Virus record (IMG/VR): IMGVR_UViG_3300042922_000054 | Span: 1-31,571 of that record | Length of the DNA: 31,571 bases | Reading direction: 5' to 3' (one strand) | DNA from: a virus | Shown here: in pieces, positions 16,979 to 25,554 of the stretch | Numbering within the stretch: position 1 is the first letter of the stretch | Layout of the letters: each line of letters starts with the position of its first letter | Translations under genes and position numbers: made by a program | The notes under the pieces: generated by a model | What the model was told of the DNA's origin: nothing | Databases searched by the model: none | The model's input: only the letters and a program-made list of their open reading frames with translations

Positions 16979-18543
16979 CGCTGCATCCGCCCTTCAAGGT
17001 CTGCGTAGAACATGGCCTTTTGCAGAAGTTCTTCCACGCTTGCAATGTCCATTTCTTCAAAGAGTGCTACAACTGCTTCGTCATCTTCCATCATGTCCCG
17101 GAGCTCTTCAAGGCTCTGCGCTTTCTCAATTATTTTGAGAACAGGGCTGAACGCCTTTTTGAAGGTTCCTGCGCTTTTTCTTGTGGCAGCGTCGCTTATA
17201 CGATCGATGCGCTCCTGGGAACCGTGAGCCGGATCGACGCCGGATTTGAGGGCGAGCTGCCGGGCTCCAAGCTTTAAGGGGGTAATGCTCCCGCTATAGG
17301 GAGGTGTTGCAATTTCTTCTCCCTTCTCGGGAATTGGAATGCTGAACTTTTTATACAAGAACGACGTCGGTACTTTGAGCCCGGTCTTCTCGATTAGTGT
17401 GCCTATGATGTTAGCATCCTGCTCAAGGTCTCCGGCTTCTTCGTAATCGTATTTTATGGACGGGATGCGTTTATCCTCCCCAAAGTTGTAGAGCACCAGG
17501 GGACGAATCAGGTAGCGCCTCAGAGTGGAAGCAAGGGCTTTGCAGTCAGCGACCGTCAAATCGTGACGGACTTCATTATGCGTTTTGCTCTGTGCATAGC
17601 TGCCCCCGCCAGAGTCGGACGTAAGCGTCTGACCGAGTACCGCCTTGCTGATCTGTTCATCACAATACCGGGCAAGCTTTTCGTAAAGATCAGTCGAGCT
17701 TGTTTTCTCCGTGGTGATGAATTCGATCGTCGTCCCGTCTGGGATGATTCCGGCAGCATCCGCGCCGATCTGGATCAGCGCTTGCATGAGAGCCTGTTTG
17801 TCATCTTCACTCGCTCCTTGCTGGTATTTGCCTAGCCTGAGCGGTAAGCCGTAGACTTCCGCGAAACTGACCCAATCCTTGACATCGTAATTTTTAAAGA
17901 GATACATCCAGGCTACAACTCGGAGCACTCCGGCCCGCGAGGGGTGTCCGCTACGTGCTTTGTATCGATGGAGTATGAATTTGTTCTCAGGGAGGAGGGT
18001 TCCCTCCGGGTGTTCCAAGGTACGCACCTTGAAAGAATCGTCTATGCCGTCCCAGAAAAACCGCTTCTGATGCCGGGAACGAATGTCTTCGATAACGACA
18101 TGACCTTCATCATAGCCCCATATGATTTCCGAGACCGCGAAGCCTTTCCCGATGGAGTCCAAAAGATCGAGCTGAATCTCTTCGAAATTCTCCAGGGCTT
18201 TGATCTGCTCTCTCACAAACTCAGCAATTTCCTTGTCACGAGGCTCGTCACTGAATGGATTGATTTCGTAGTCCAGGCCTGTGACAGCGTTCTTTCGCGT
18301 TTGGAGCTGGCTGAAAAGGTGAGGGTCTTTTTCTTCCATCTCCTCAAACAGTTCCATCTGCCGGAGGACATCGCCCGCGTCGGCTTCTCTAAAGATTGCC
18401 GCAAGTTTTACAGGGGTAAGCCCGTTTGATGGGTACTCACTATATTTGTCTGTGACCTGAGCAACGGCGATCTCGTTTAGGTCAGGCTTTTTTCTTGGCG
18501 GAGTGCTTCCGCTTTTAATTCTTGATAATGGATTCCAAGCCAA
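16975..18543 (-). CDS. Portal protein (DUF935, Mu gp29-like)
   Basis: A 522-aa portal protein forming the dodecameric DNA gate. DUF935 features include PDLNEIAVAQVTDKYSEYPSNG (early, in parts), FSQLQTRKNAVTGLDYEINP, HRYKARSGHPSRAGVLRVVAW and QTLTSDSGGGSYAQSKTHNEV (in parts). I choose TTG 18543 as start, because AAGGAGGT lies 7 bases upstream; the in-frame start at 18588 falls inside the terminase gene and lacks a site. The gene then begins 13 bp after the terminase stop. Confidence 0.93.
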   Translation of the reverse strand: MAWNPLSRIKSGSTPPRKKPDLNEIAVAQVTDKYSEYPSNGLTPVKLAAIFREADAGDVLRQMELFEEMEEKDPHLFSQLQTRKNAVTGLDYEINPFSDEPRDKEIAEFVREQIKALENFEEIQLDLLDSIGKGFAVSEIIWGYDEGHVVIEDIRSRHQKRFFWDGIDDSFKVRTLEHPEGTLLPENKFILHRYKARSGHPSRAGVLRVVAWMYLFKNYDVKDWVSFAEVYGLPLRLGKYQQGASEDDKQALMQALIQIGADAAGIIPDGTTIEFITTEKTSSTDLYEKLARYCDEQISKAVLGQTLTSDSGGGSYAQSKTHNEVRHDLTVADCKALASTLRRYLIRPLVLYNFGEDKRIPSIKYDYEEAGDLEQDANIIGTLIEKTGLKVPTSFLYKKFSIPIPEKGEEIATPPYSGSITPLKLGARQLALKSGVDPAHGSQERIDRISDAATRKSAGTFKKAFSPVLKIIEKAQSLEELRDMMEDDEAVVALFEEMDIASVEELLQKAMFYADLEGRMQR

Positions 18544-18556
18544 ACGCTCTACCTCC

Positions 18557-20329
18557 TTAATATGCTCCGCGCCCAAATCCAAGGGCACGGGCTGCGACTG
18601 ATCTATAATCGACCTTATTCCCGATCTTGATATCTCGGGCCAGTTTAACCATCATCTCTAAACCATCCGGGCCGTCATCATTCTTTCCCATCGGGTACTC
18701 GAACATCTGCTTGAGTAAGGTCTTATGCTTTTTACTGAACTTGAGATATCCATTTTTTACAAAAGGCTGCAAGCTCTGTATCCGGGCGTCCTTGTTCTGG
18801 ACACTATTGATCTCCACGATGGGGAGGTATTCTCCCTCTTCGGCAGACTTCTGGGCCATAACTTCTGCGAAATATGCCTGGAACTGCACCGACTCGACGC
18901 CGAACTTGTAATAGGGTTTCTTGTATTCACGCTTGAGTCTGCGGCTGTTTTCAATTGCATCGTTTATGATCTTGTCGGGCTTGCGTTTCTCAATGTCGGC
19001 GATAACGACATACATATAACCAGTGACCAAGTCTTTTGCCAATGCACCAAGAAATGAGGTGTCTGACTTTTTGTTTTTCCCGAGTGACGGGTCATTCGAA
19101 CCGATGAATACAAAGCGCGACTCTGAGAAGTCCGGTGGCTCTTTTCCGTCATCGTAGAAGTCAAACCATTCCTCCTGGAAGGTGCAGCTCTCTGGATCAA
19201 TCGGTTCGTTCTGAATCTCCGAGTTGAAGGAAGCCTCGCCCTCGGATACCCTGATAACCATCAAGTCATAATAGCTGAGCTTCTGCTCCCACAAAACCTG
19301 AGTGCCTTCGAGCATTGCCTCGCGGTTTTGATCAAAGAACTCCTTCGCTTCTTCCTGCCGATCGTCATTGGTTAGATCAGTGTAGATCGTTTCCCATGCG
19401 TCCCATAGCTCCGTATTAGCAGCGAAGCTGATAACGCCCTGGTACTTGACCGTTTTATAGCTCGGGTTATTCGCAACGTTGGCGAGCAGTGCGTCGAAGT
19501 GGAGGAGCGTCCCGATATACACAATGTCAGTGTAAGTGTCGCCCGCCTTCGATACTGCCTTGTAAAACCAGTTGCGGAGCTTTTTCCTCTGATCGGAGGT
19601 ATTGACGTTCTCGTCATTTTCGAGGTCATCGCATAGGATCAGGTCGGGCCTCCATTGTTTGTGCCGCCGTCCTCTGATCTTTTTACCAGCGCCCAGGGCT
19701 TCGATCTTGGTGCCGTTGCTTAGCAGGATGACCTGGGCTTTCCAGACCTTCCCCTCAAGTTCTCCAAAGTCATCTCTGATCGCGGCGTTTTCCTCGAACT
19801 CTGTTTTGATATCGGCGAGGAAACCCTCGGCCTGATCCGAGCTGTCGGATAGGATGATTTCATAATGCTTGTAGCCATAGACCGCGCTGTGAATGCTGTC
19901 CTTGAATGTAAAGGTGGTACTCTTGGCATGACCACGAGGGGCCTCGATTGCCCGGCGGCAACCGTCCGTTCTGCTGATTTCTTTTGCACCAGTGTGCGGA
20001 TTGAGCCCCTTCATGACACCCTCGCGCCATATGCGGTCAAGCTCTGCATGGAACTGCGGCGACTCCCTGACAAAGTAGTGGGGGAGGTAGGCACGCCCGA
20101 AGTATTCCAGGTCGATTGCCCCGAGCTTCCGGCGCAGTCCCTTCGTTCCGGTCAGTTCTGCACCATCCCGGTACTCCCGGAGGAGCTCCGCCCGGAGCTC
20201 TGTAAAATTGTCGCCCCTGACGACATACTTTTCAAAAAGTTCCTTTTGGTATTCCCGATTGGCTATTGCTTCACGGTCTCCCTGTTCGTCGAGGGTATCA
20301 ATAAATTCTTTCAGATCAATCTTCGCCAT
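18557..20329 (-). CDS. terL: Terminase large subunit (Mu gp28-like)
   Basis: A 590-aa packaging motor and nuclease. The ATPase half has Walker A APRGHAKST (130-138), Walker B LILCDDLE (230-237) and a coupling motif YIGT (271-274). The nuclease half has acidic residues in SNDPS (D413), VES (E479) and GPDGLEM (D555), the usual RNase H-fold triad. A Mu-like terminase would cut replicated phage copies together with flanking host DNA. The start overlaps the small subunit gene by 14 bp. Confidence 0.95.
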   Translation of the reverse strand: MAKIDLKEFIDTLDEQGDREAIANREYQKELFEKYVVRGDNFTELRAELLREYRDGAELTGTKGLRRKLGAIDLEYFGRAYLPHYFVRESPQFHAELDRIWREGVMKGLNPHTGAKEISRTDGCRRAIEAPRGHAKSTTFTFKDSIHSAVYGYKHYEIILSDSSDQAEGFLADIKTEFEENAAIRDDFGELEGKVWKAQVILLSNGTKIEALGAGKKIRGRRHKQWRPDLILCDDLENDENVNTSDQRKKLRNWFYKAVSKAGDTYTDIVYIGTLLHFDALLANVANNPSYKTVKYQGVISFAANTELWDAWETIYTDLTNDDRQEEAKEFFDQNREAMLEGTQVLWEQKLSYYDLMVIRVSEGEASFNSEIQNEPIDPESCTFQEEWFDFYDDGKEPPDFSESRFVFIGSNDPSLGKNKKSDTSFLGALAKDLVTGYMYVVIADIEKRKPDKIINDAIENSRRLKREYKKPYYKFGVESVQFQAYFAEVMAQKSAEEGEYLPIVEINSVQNKDARIQSLQPFVKNGYLKFSKKHKTLLKQMFEYPMGKNDDGPDGLEMMVKLARDIKIGNKVDYRSVAARALGFGRGAY

Positions 20330-20888
20330 CGGTGATCACCTTCTCTCTTGCTCTGGCGAGCACATTACGAAGCTCGCCCGCAAGTTCAGGGTGCTGCTTG
20401 ATTGCCGCCATGAGCTCGGCCTCCATCTGTTCAAAGGCAAGCTCTGCCTTTTTCTTCATCTCCTGCCTGACCCGCTTTTCGTAGGTGGCGTTTCGTGAGA
20501 GGGATGCAATCAGACGTCCCGCTTTGTCCAGGGGCATTTCTGCGAAGTCATCCTCTGCGGTGCTGACCCGCTGCATCAGGCCGTCCATGAGCACCATGCT
20601 TGCGGCCTTGGTGTAGTCAAGATCAGGGTGGGCTTCAACGGCCTGGGCGATTGCCTGGGTACGCTGCAATGTTTCTGCGACGCGCTGCGCTGCCTTACTA
20701 GACCGTATGGCATAACGACCGATAGCCGACTTGCTGATTTCAAAACCCGACTCTTTCAGCCATGCAGCCAATTCCTCATAGGTGTTAGCAGTATCGGAGA
20801 GCTTAAGGTCGAGCTGCCCCTTAATATCATCCGGGAGCTTATCGATTGTTGAGCTCACCCGCGTTCTGCGTCGCTCCTTTTTAGACAT
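20316..20888 (-). CDS. Terminase small subunit (DUF3486, Mu gp27-like)
   Basis: A 190-aa DNA-recognition subunit. RRTRVSSTIDKLPDDIKGQLD at the start and a helix-turn-helix in YEELAAWLKESGFEISKSAIGRY (both in parts) define DUF3486. A long helical C-terminus (120-185) probably oligomerises. Its start overlaps the preceding gene by 8 bp with no clear ribosome site, so translation is likely coupled. Confidence 0.92.
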   Translation of the reverse strand: MSKKERRRTRVSSTIDKLPDDIKGQLDLKLSDTANTYEELAAWLKESGFEISKSAIGRYAIRSSKAAQRVAETLQRTQAIAQAVEAHPDLDYTKAASMVLMDGLMQRVSTAEDDFAEMPLDKAGRLIASLSRNATYEKRVRQEMKKKAELAFEQMEAELMAAIKQHPELAGELRNVLARAREKVITDGED

Positions 20889-21207
20889 CGACGCCGGGAT
20901 CGTCGATTGTACCTTCGACCAGATCGACGCCTTTCTTTGTTAGCTTAATGACGGAATCGGTTCTGTAGGCCTGATAAGCGTTTGCTTGTTTGCCTGTAAA
21001 AGCAATGTATCCGCCTTCGTTCAAATACTCGAGATACTTCGAGATATCCGGTGAGTAAATGATTCCATCGCCCACAAGGGCATTTGCTACTTGCCGGATG
21101 AGTAGGGCGTTTTGATTGCCTTTTGCCAGAGCCCGGATGATATAGCCCCGCACGGCCTTGTTTTTGCTGACTTCCTGCTCCTGCATTTCGTCCATAATGA
21201 TGCTCAA
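20881..21207 (-). CDS. Winged-helix phage protein (Mu gp26 / VpaChn25_0724-like)
   Basis: A 108-aa protein whose order of elements (RGYIIRALAKGNQNAL, LIRQVANALVGDGI, KYLEYLNEGGYIAF, then LTKKGVDLVEG and DPGVDV) matches the winged-helix proteins found just before the terminase in Mu-like phages. The start is TTG 21207, with AAGGAGG seven bases upstream. Function unknown in the family; DNA binding during packaging or late regulation is plausible. Confidence 0.78.
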   Translation of the reverse strand: MSIIMDEMQEQEVSKNKAVRGYIIRALAKGNQNALLIRQVANALVGDGIIYSPDISKYLEYLNEGGYIAFTGKQANAYQAYRTDSVIKLTKKGVDLVEGTIDDPGVDV

Positions 21208-21209
21208 GG

Positions 21210-21638
21210 TTATTCCTCCTTCCCCTTGCTGCCTTTGCTGTAAAGTAGCTGGTCAAGTTTGTCCTCGACCCGGTTCATAATCCTGATATAATCTTCTCGC
21301 GTGACGTAGATCAGCGGTAAATCGGCTTTTAAATCGTTGAGCTTTTCTTCAACCTTTGCAATCTGCAAGGCGTTTTTTTCATCAACTTTGACAATCTGCT
21401 CTGAAATCTGTTTTGTAATCTTTTCGAGCTGCGAGACATTCTTTTGATCAAGCTTTCCGATCTGTTCTGCAATCTGCGTTGCGATCTTTTCAATTTGTTC
21501 TGCGTTGCGCTGATCGGCTGAGTTTAGGTCAGTGAACATTTTCTTGATAAAAAACGCTATGACCGAAATGATGATTGTGCAAAGGATTGATGCAACCGCG
21601 CCGATTATCCCGACAATCTGCGGAATTCCGATTTCCAT
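21210..21638 (-). CDS. Membrane-anchored coiled-coil protein (Mu gp25 / DUF2730-like)
   Basis: A 142-aa protein with one N-terminal membrane segment (about 6-31), then a long coiled coil made of 22-residue repeats: AEQIEKIATQIAEQIGKLDQ, VSQLEKITKQISEQIVKVDE and ALQIAKVEEK. The 22-residue spacing equals two hendecads. The same topology and position occur in Mu gp25. An Rz-like or lysis-accessory role next to the holin is an alternative. Start after GAGGGGG. Confidence 0.72.
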   Translation of the reverse strand: MEIGIPQIVGIIGAVASILCTIIISVIAFFIKKMFTDLNSADQRNAEQIEKIATQIAEQIGKLDQKNVSQLEKITKQISEQIVKVDEKNALQIAKVEEKLNDLKADLPLIYVTREDYIRIMNRVEDKLDQLLYSKGSKGKEE

Positions 21639-21649
21639 GCGTGCCCCCT

Positions 21650-22123
21650 CTATTCGTTAGTGGTCAGCAGCTCACCGGGTAGGGTGATATATGGTTCTTC
21701 CTGCTTGACCTTGCGCACGGCGTTTTCAATGAGCTTTTCAAGGTAAAGATCAAAGTTGCCGAGATTGTCGGTAATGATTCTCTGTGCCTCTGGCGTAATT
21801 GCTGCCTTTACCTCATTAAAAGCTTGCTTTCCGAGATTCACGAGTTCGGTGCGATCAGAGGTTCCCGCTTTGACAGCAATCCGGAGCGTCGAGGCTGTTG
21901 TCTGCTCAATTGCTCCGACTGTAACACCCACAAGTTCATTCACATTTTCAAGGGCATTGGTAAAAAGCTTTCTGGCTTCTTCGTCCTTGATCTGCGCGGT
22001 CTGTGTTTTAGCCTTCGCGATTGCGGTTTTGACGAACGACATCGCATAAGCACTAAGCAGAGCGATGACTCCGAGAGCGACATTCGTCAGTACGTCAGTC
22101 GCAACGGTTTGAATTGTTTCCAT
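21650..22123 (-). CDS. Holin, LLH-type
   Basis: A 157-aa protein with a single membrane segment near residues 9-30 (VLTNVALGVIALLSAYAMSF), then a helical, charged cytoplasmic part with Lys/Glu pairs, as in the holin LLH family. I choose ATG 22123 because AGGAGGATG precedes it; upstream in-frame codons lie inside the terminator hairpin. It is the first gene after the mor terminator and so opens the late block. The matching endolysin is two genes upstream, beyond the terminator. Confidence 0.78.
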   Translation of the reverse strand: METIQTVATDVLTNVALGVIALLSAYAMSFVKTAIAKAKTQTAQIKDEEARKLFTNALENVNELVGVTVGAIEQTTASTLRIAVKAGTSDRTELVNLGKQAFNEVKAAITPEAQRIITDNLGNFDLYLEKLIENAVRKVKQEEPYITLPGELLTTNE

Positions 22124-22146
22124 GGTTTCACATCCTCCTTTTGGGC

Positions 22147-22185
22147 AAAAAATTAAGACTATGAGCATAGCTCATAGTCTTAATT
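22147..22185 (-). terminator. Strong intrinsic terminator after mor
   Basis: A perfect 16-bp inverted repeat (22151-22166 with 22170-22185), loop of 3, followed on the leftward strand by six Ts. It separates the early/middle genes ending with mor from the late genes. It ends only 28 nt before the holin start, which leaves little room for a promoter downstream. Late transcription may therefore need read-through or antitermination. Confidence 0.88.
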
Positions 22186-22249
22186 TAAAGCATTTCTTAT
22201 GAAGTTAATATTTGTAGTACTTCTGAGATTTTCCGCATATTTCCAGTAG

Positions 22250-22564
22250 TTAAGCCCCTGGAATAAGGTCAAGGAGTGAGACTTGTCCTTCGAGGTTTCC
22301 CTCGCCGCATATTTGCCTAACCCATCTCTCGGTAACTTCGTATCTTTTCGCAAGTTCAAGGTGATTATACCCGTTAAACTCTTTCCTGATGCGAGCATCA
22401 CGGACAGGCCGGACAAGGCTCTCGGCTTTCGGTATGTAGACAGTAGCTCCTCCGACAACCTCAGCAAGTTTGACAAAGTTCTCCGGCCCGATCGCCTCGG
22501 CGATATCCCTATAAAGGCCTTCGGGAAGCATCTCCGGTTTCAAGTCCTTTGACAGCTCGTTCAT
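22250..22564 (-). CDS. mor: Mor-family transcription activator
   Basis: A 104-aa activator of late transcription. The N-terminal dimerisation part (LYRDIAEAIGPENFVKLAEVVGG) precedes a beta strand (TVYIPK) and a C-terminal helix-turn-helix (ARIRKEFNGYNHLELAKRYEVTERWVRQI, in parts), as in Mu Mor and C. Only one such gene is present, so it may do both jobs. It is the last gene before the terminator at 22147-22185. AAAAAGGAGG upstream. Confidence 0.93.
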   Translation of the reverse strand: MNELSKDLKPEMLPEGLYRDIAEAIGPENFVKLAEVVGGATVYIPKAESLVRPVRDARIRKEFNGYNHLELAKRYEVTERWVRQICGEGNLEGQVSLLDLIPGA

Positions 22565-22579
22565 GTCCGCGCCTCCTTT

Positions 22580-23383
22580 TTACCTTTCGGTTGTCTTAAC
22601 CAATTTGCCCAGGAGGCCAACGAGCTCTCCGACCGTGGCAGACCTACTGTAGCGACTTTCCCAATACTTCGCGTCTCCTACGACTCCGGCTTCAACAAGA
22701 GCTGCAAGGCCTTCCTGCTGCCAGAGGGGGGCGTCTGAGTTTGTCTTTGCTGCGCTTTCCGCTTCAATCTCTTTCAGCTTTGCAGCGACCTTTGCCTTAA
22801 ACTCAGCCCAGCGGGGGAGAAGATACACAGGGCAGTTCTTTTGAGCGCCGCTCTTGATCGAGTCAGGTAACCCCATCCAGTGGTTATGTGTGTATAGCTC
22901 GTTGATGGTTAGTCCGTGGCGGTGCAGCAGGATTGCTGCAAGCAAGGCTCCATTTTCTTCTGCGCCTTGATCCTCCGCACTTCCCGAACCATTCATGATG
23001 ATTTCGACCGCAAGGTTAGTGGAGTTTCCTGGGCCGCTTCCGTCCGCTGCGTGCCAGCCGATTTCATCCTCGCGAAGGTTCTGCCATGCGTTGACATCAT
23101 CAACGTAATAATGGACTCTAGCGTTGCTCATGTTGGCATTGGGCCACGTCGCCCGAGTGTACTGTTCGGCGTCCTCATGGACGTTAACCAGATCGTTAGT
23201 ATTATGTACCGTGACGCCTTTGACTTTGCCTGTTCCGTCAGACAGCAACTTGTCGGCTTTGTACTTGCTGCCCTTTTTGTAGCTGCCTGAGTCTTTGGGC
23301 CAAGTGGCTCCCCAAGGTATAATTTTTTCGTTGATCGTCAGGCCGTGTTCGATCCTGACTTTATCCGGCGTTAGTATTGCCAT
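22580..23383 (-). CDS. Endolysin, N-acetylmuramoyl-L-alanine amidase (Amidase_2)
   Basis: A 267-aa lysin that cuts the bond between muramic acid and the stem peptide. Zinc and catalytic positions: H60 in TVHNT, H168 in THNHW and C184 in KNCP, with GWHAADG near 109-115. The catalytic domain is about 1-200. A short C-terminal domain follows a linker (WQQEGLAALVEAG, then VGELVGLLGKLV), as found in many Bacillota lysins. No signal peptide, so it needs the holin. It lies upstream of mor, in the transcript with Gam and GemA, not with the holin. Confidence 0.93.
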   Translation of the reverse strand: MAILTPDKVRIEHGLTINEKIIPWGATWPKDSGSYKKGSKYKADKLLSDGTGKVKGVTVHNTNDLVNVHEDAEQYTRATWPNANMSNARVHYYVDDVNAWQNLREDEIGWHAADGSGPGNSTNLAVEIIMNGSGSAEDQGAEENGALLAAILLHRHGLTINELYTHNHWMGLPDSIKSGAQKNCPVYLLPRWAEFKAKVAAKLKEIEAESAAKTNSDAPLWQQEGLAALVEAGVVGDAKYWESRYSRSATVGELVGLLGKLVKTTER

Positions 23384-23395
23384 GATTGTTACCTC

Positions 23396-23665
23396 CTAAC
23401 TTTTTACCCCTTTGGTTGGGGCATTTTTTAGCTCCTGCACTGCGATGATTTGACGTGTGCTCTCGGCTGCTTCCCTCTGCTGGCGAAGCATTACAGCGGA
23501 AGAGATAAGCTGTGCGTCATAAATAAGTTCCATCGGGTCTTTTTCTATAAGCAGCTCTTTTTGTTCCTGCGTGAGCGGCTCGATACCAAGAAACTTCTGT
23601 GCCAATGATATCTCTACAATCAGAATGTTTGCAGCGATTGAATCCTTCTTTGTTTTGCTATTCAT
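23396..23665 (-). CDS. Small unknown protein of the middle operon
   Basis: An 89-aa protein, mostly helical and soluble (LTQEQKELLIEKDPMELIYDA; SAVMLRQQREAAEST). I choose ATG 23665, preceded by AAGGGAG, over in-frame codons that lie in the gemA tail. It overlaps gemA by 8 bp and is 12 bp from the endolysin gene, so all three are co-translated. No domain is recognised. Confidence 0.65.
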   Translation of the reverse strand: MNSKTKKDSIAANILIVEISLAQKFLGIEPLTQEQKELLIEKDPMELIYDAQLISSAVMLRQQREAAESTRQIIAVQELKNAPTKGVKS

Positions 23666-24110
23666 GAGAATTTGCTCCCTTCTGGCGATCCACCATCTTT
23701 TTAAGAGCCTCAATGATCTTATAGCATTGTGCCATCGTCAGCCATTCAATACGCTCTACGCCGCACATCTTTTTAGCAAAGCCGTTGATCCTGCGAACGT
23801 CGTCGTTCCATCCAAGCTCTTCGCAAAGAGCATAGATTTTGCGGCGCTGGCTCTCGGTACGCGGATCGCCTCCCTCGTCAGTACGTTTGTTCTGCGTGAC
23901 CGGGGTGCCGTCCTTCATGTTTTGGAGGACACGCGCGATCTGATTAATTTCGCCCTGGGTAAGCTTTTTCATGCTTTCCTTGCCCGTCTGCCCGTAAACC
24001 AGGGCATGAAGGTCATCATCAGAGAGCCCTAGTTCCTGCGACTTTGCAATCGCCCACAGGGTACGAATGGAGGCGGGCTTGCGCCCACCTCTGCTTGCTG
24101 CTGTTCCCAT
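23658..24110 (-). CDS. gemA: GemA / Mu gp16-like protein
   Basis: A 150-aa protein with the gp16 family pattern: IRTLWAIAKSQELGLSDDDLHALVYGQTGKESMKKLTQGEIN (seen as separate motifs) and RRKIYALCEELGW near 86, then LTMAQCYKIIEALKK. In Mu, GemA affects host gene expression and supercoiling during lytic growth. Order gam-gemA is as in Mu. Confidence 0.9.
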   Translation of the reverse strand: MGTAASRGGRKPASIRTLWAIAKSQELGLSDDDLHALVYGQTGKESMKKLTQGEINQIARVLQNMKDGTPVTQNKRTDEGGDPRTESQRRKIYALCEELGWNDDVRRINGFAKKMCGVERIEWLTMAQCYKIIEALKKMVDRQKGANSHE

Positions 24111-24124
24111 CCTGTGCCTCCTTC

Positions 24125-24649
24125 CTACAATGTGCCGGATTTCATCCGTTCGAGCTTCTCAACATAAATGTCATATCCGAAGGCGTCCTTCTGCTTCCAA
24201 GTGGCTCCGACTGCATTGACCGTATCTTCACCATACTTTTTAAGGCTCTCCTTGCTGATTTCCTCCTTGACGACAATGCAGTCAGTCATTCCACGCGCTT
24301 TGAGCTTCCGTATAATGTCCGCGACCTTTTCTTTTGCCTTCGGTATGGATATAGAGGTTGAAAGGCGATATCCAACTTCTCCAAAATTAAGCGCTTTCGT
24401 TTTAGCTTTTCCCAACTCGTCCCTGTGATCTTCAACAAAGTCTTTGAGGTCACGTTCAAGTTTCGATATACGGTCGGCATGGGGCTTGCTGCTCTGCTCG
24501 GCGATTTTCTTCGCTCCGATAATCTGCCGCTGCATCTCGCTTTCGATGTCCTGCATTGCGATCTGATTCTCCGCAATCTCACGGAGTGCTGCGTCCGCTT
24601 CTTCCCAGGTCTTAATTGCTGGGACTTCAATAATGCTTTTTCTTGCCAT
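24125..24649 (-). CDS. gam: Host-nuclease inhibitor Gam
   Basis: A 174-aa DNA-end binding protein of the Mu Gam family, related to Ku. IKTWEEADAALREIAENQIAM at the start, a long coiled coil (40-80), GEVGYRLST and the ending KQKDAFGYDIYVEKL are typical. It protects linear phage DNA from exonucleases. Length equals Mu Gam (174 aa). Confidence 0.94.
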   Translation of the reverse strand: MARKSIIEVPAIKTWEEADAALREIAENQIAMQDIESEMQRQIIGAKKIAEQSSKPHADRISKLERDLKDFVEDHRDELGKAKTKALNFGEVGYRLSTSISIPKAKEKVADIIRKLKARGMTDCIVVKEEISKESLKKYGEDTVNAVGATWKQKDAFGYDIYVEKLERMKSGTL

Positions 24650-24662
24650 GTTAGGCTCCTTT

Positions 24663-24860
24663 CTATACTCTACAAGCGCGCTTTGACTTTAAAATTTGCT
24701 CAATCTTGAATTCGTTAAAGATCGATACCTTGTTTCTTTCTTTCTGGATCAACTCCCGCCTTTGTTTGTTTGCAAGGTCTTGAGCGATTCCAATTTCACA
24801 GTGGCTTTGACAAGCCGGATACCGTTCTAAACAATCCTTACAGGGGTTTTGCTTTATCAT
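24663..24860 (-). CDS. Small cysteine-rich zinc-binding phage protein
   Basis: A 65-aa protein with CKDCLERYPACQSHC near the start, a four-cysteine/histidine cluster of a kind frequent in small early proteins of Bacillota phages. A charged helix follows. I choose ATG 24860, which has GAGAGGT close by, over the in-frame ATG at 24875 and the longer frame that runs into the upstream gene. Function unknown. Confidence 0.7.
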   Translation of the reverse strand: MIKQNPCKDCLERYPACQSHCEIGIAQDLANKQRRELIQKERNKVSIFNEFKIEQILKSKRACRV

Positions 24861-24883
24861 GTTGACCTCTCTCATGAACAAAA

Positions 24884-25246
24884 CTATTTCGGCAGCTCTT
24901 CTCTGCAATACGGACAATATTTAATTTCATTAGCTATGATTCTACTGCCAGTATCTACTTCGTAAAACCACCGTGCTTTTCCGTTTTGCCAGCGTTTATT
25001 AACAAAGACCGTGTTCTGATTCTTCATACTGTCACATTCATGCTCTTCTAAAAGTTTCATTTCTTCCGGTTCCGCTGAATTAAGCTTATCTGCCGTCGTT
25101 TGAGCTACTTCTCTGCTTTCAACATACCCACCAGCATATTCACGGTTACCGGAATGATCGACTTGACTTGTGTCCTTAATCCGATATACGCCGTACAGAA
25201 TTTCACCCCCAACGGGGTTTGAAGTTACTTTCCACTTACTTTTCAT
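24884..25246 (-). CDS. Unknown early protein with C-terminal zinc-ribbon-like CPYC
   Basis: A 120-aa protein in two parts. Residues 1-57 (GEILYGVYRIKDTSQVDHSGNREYAGG) match a domain often seen in Bacillota phage and mobile-element proteins. The C-terminus has KYCPYCREELPK, half of a zinc ribbon, and C71 may supply another ligand. AAAAGGAGATTG upstream. Possibly a natural fusion of two small phage domains. Role unknown. Confidence 0.7.
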   Translation of the reverse strand: MKSKWKVTSNPVGGEILYGVYRIKDTSQVDHSGNREYAGGYVESREVAQTTADKLNSAEPEEMKLLEEHECDSMKNQNTVFVNKRWQNGKARWFYEVDTGSRIIANEIKYCPYCREELPK

Positions 25247-25287
25247 TTCAATCTCCTTTTGCGCACAACTCCAACTTGCTTGACAGA

Positions 25288-25554
25288 TCAGTGTAATTCT
25301 GTCGTTTCGCTTTCGCCGATTTTTACGGGGCAGATATCCTGCCTATGCTCCTGATCCTCTGCGTTTCTGGCATCAAAGTCAGTCATTATGTATTTCTTCG
25401 TTGTCATGGCATAGATGCCTAGAGGGAGGAGCAGGACAACGGAAGTGACGTCCCGCTCCTCCGTCGTGGTTCCTTGGCTTGCCAGAGCCACACACAGGAC
25501 GCAGATTACAACCAGGGCGAACCCCGCAAGCCGTTGTCTCATCATTTTTGTCAT
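25288..25554 (-). CDS. Small membrane protein, early operon
   Basis: An 88-aa protein with two hydrophobic segments (about 8-27 and 38-50) joined by TTTEERD, then an acidic soluble tail with DFDARNAEDQEHRQD. Could be an antiholin-like or host-takeover factor; nothing specific is recognised. GGAGGG precedes ATG 25554. Confidence 0.6.
   Translation of the reverse strand: MTKMMRQRLAGFALVVICVLCVALASQGTTTEERDVTSVVLLLPLGIYAMTTKKYIMTDFDARNAEDQEHRQDICPVKIGESETTELH

Noticed and set aside
18544-18588. Longer N-terminus of the portal protein
   Set aside because: It would start inside the terminase gene without a ribosome site; TTG 18543 has AAGGAGGT at proper distance.
22180-22476. Second leftward frame overlapping mor
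   Set aside because: Out of frame with mor, no ribosome site, runs into the terminator.
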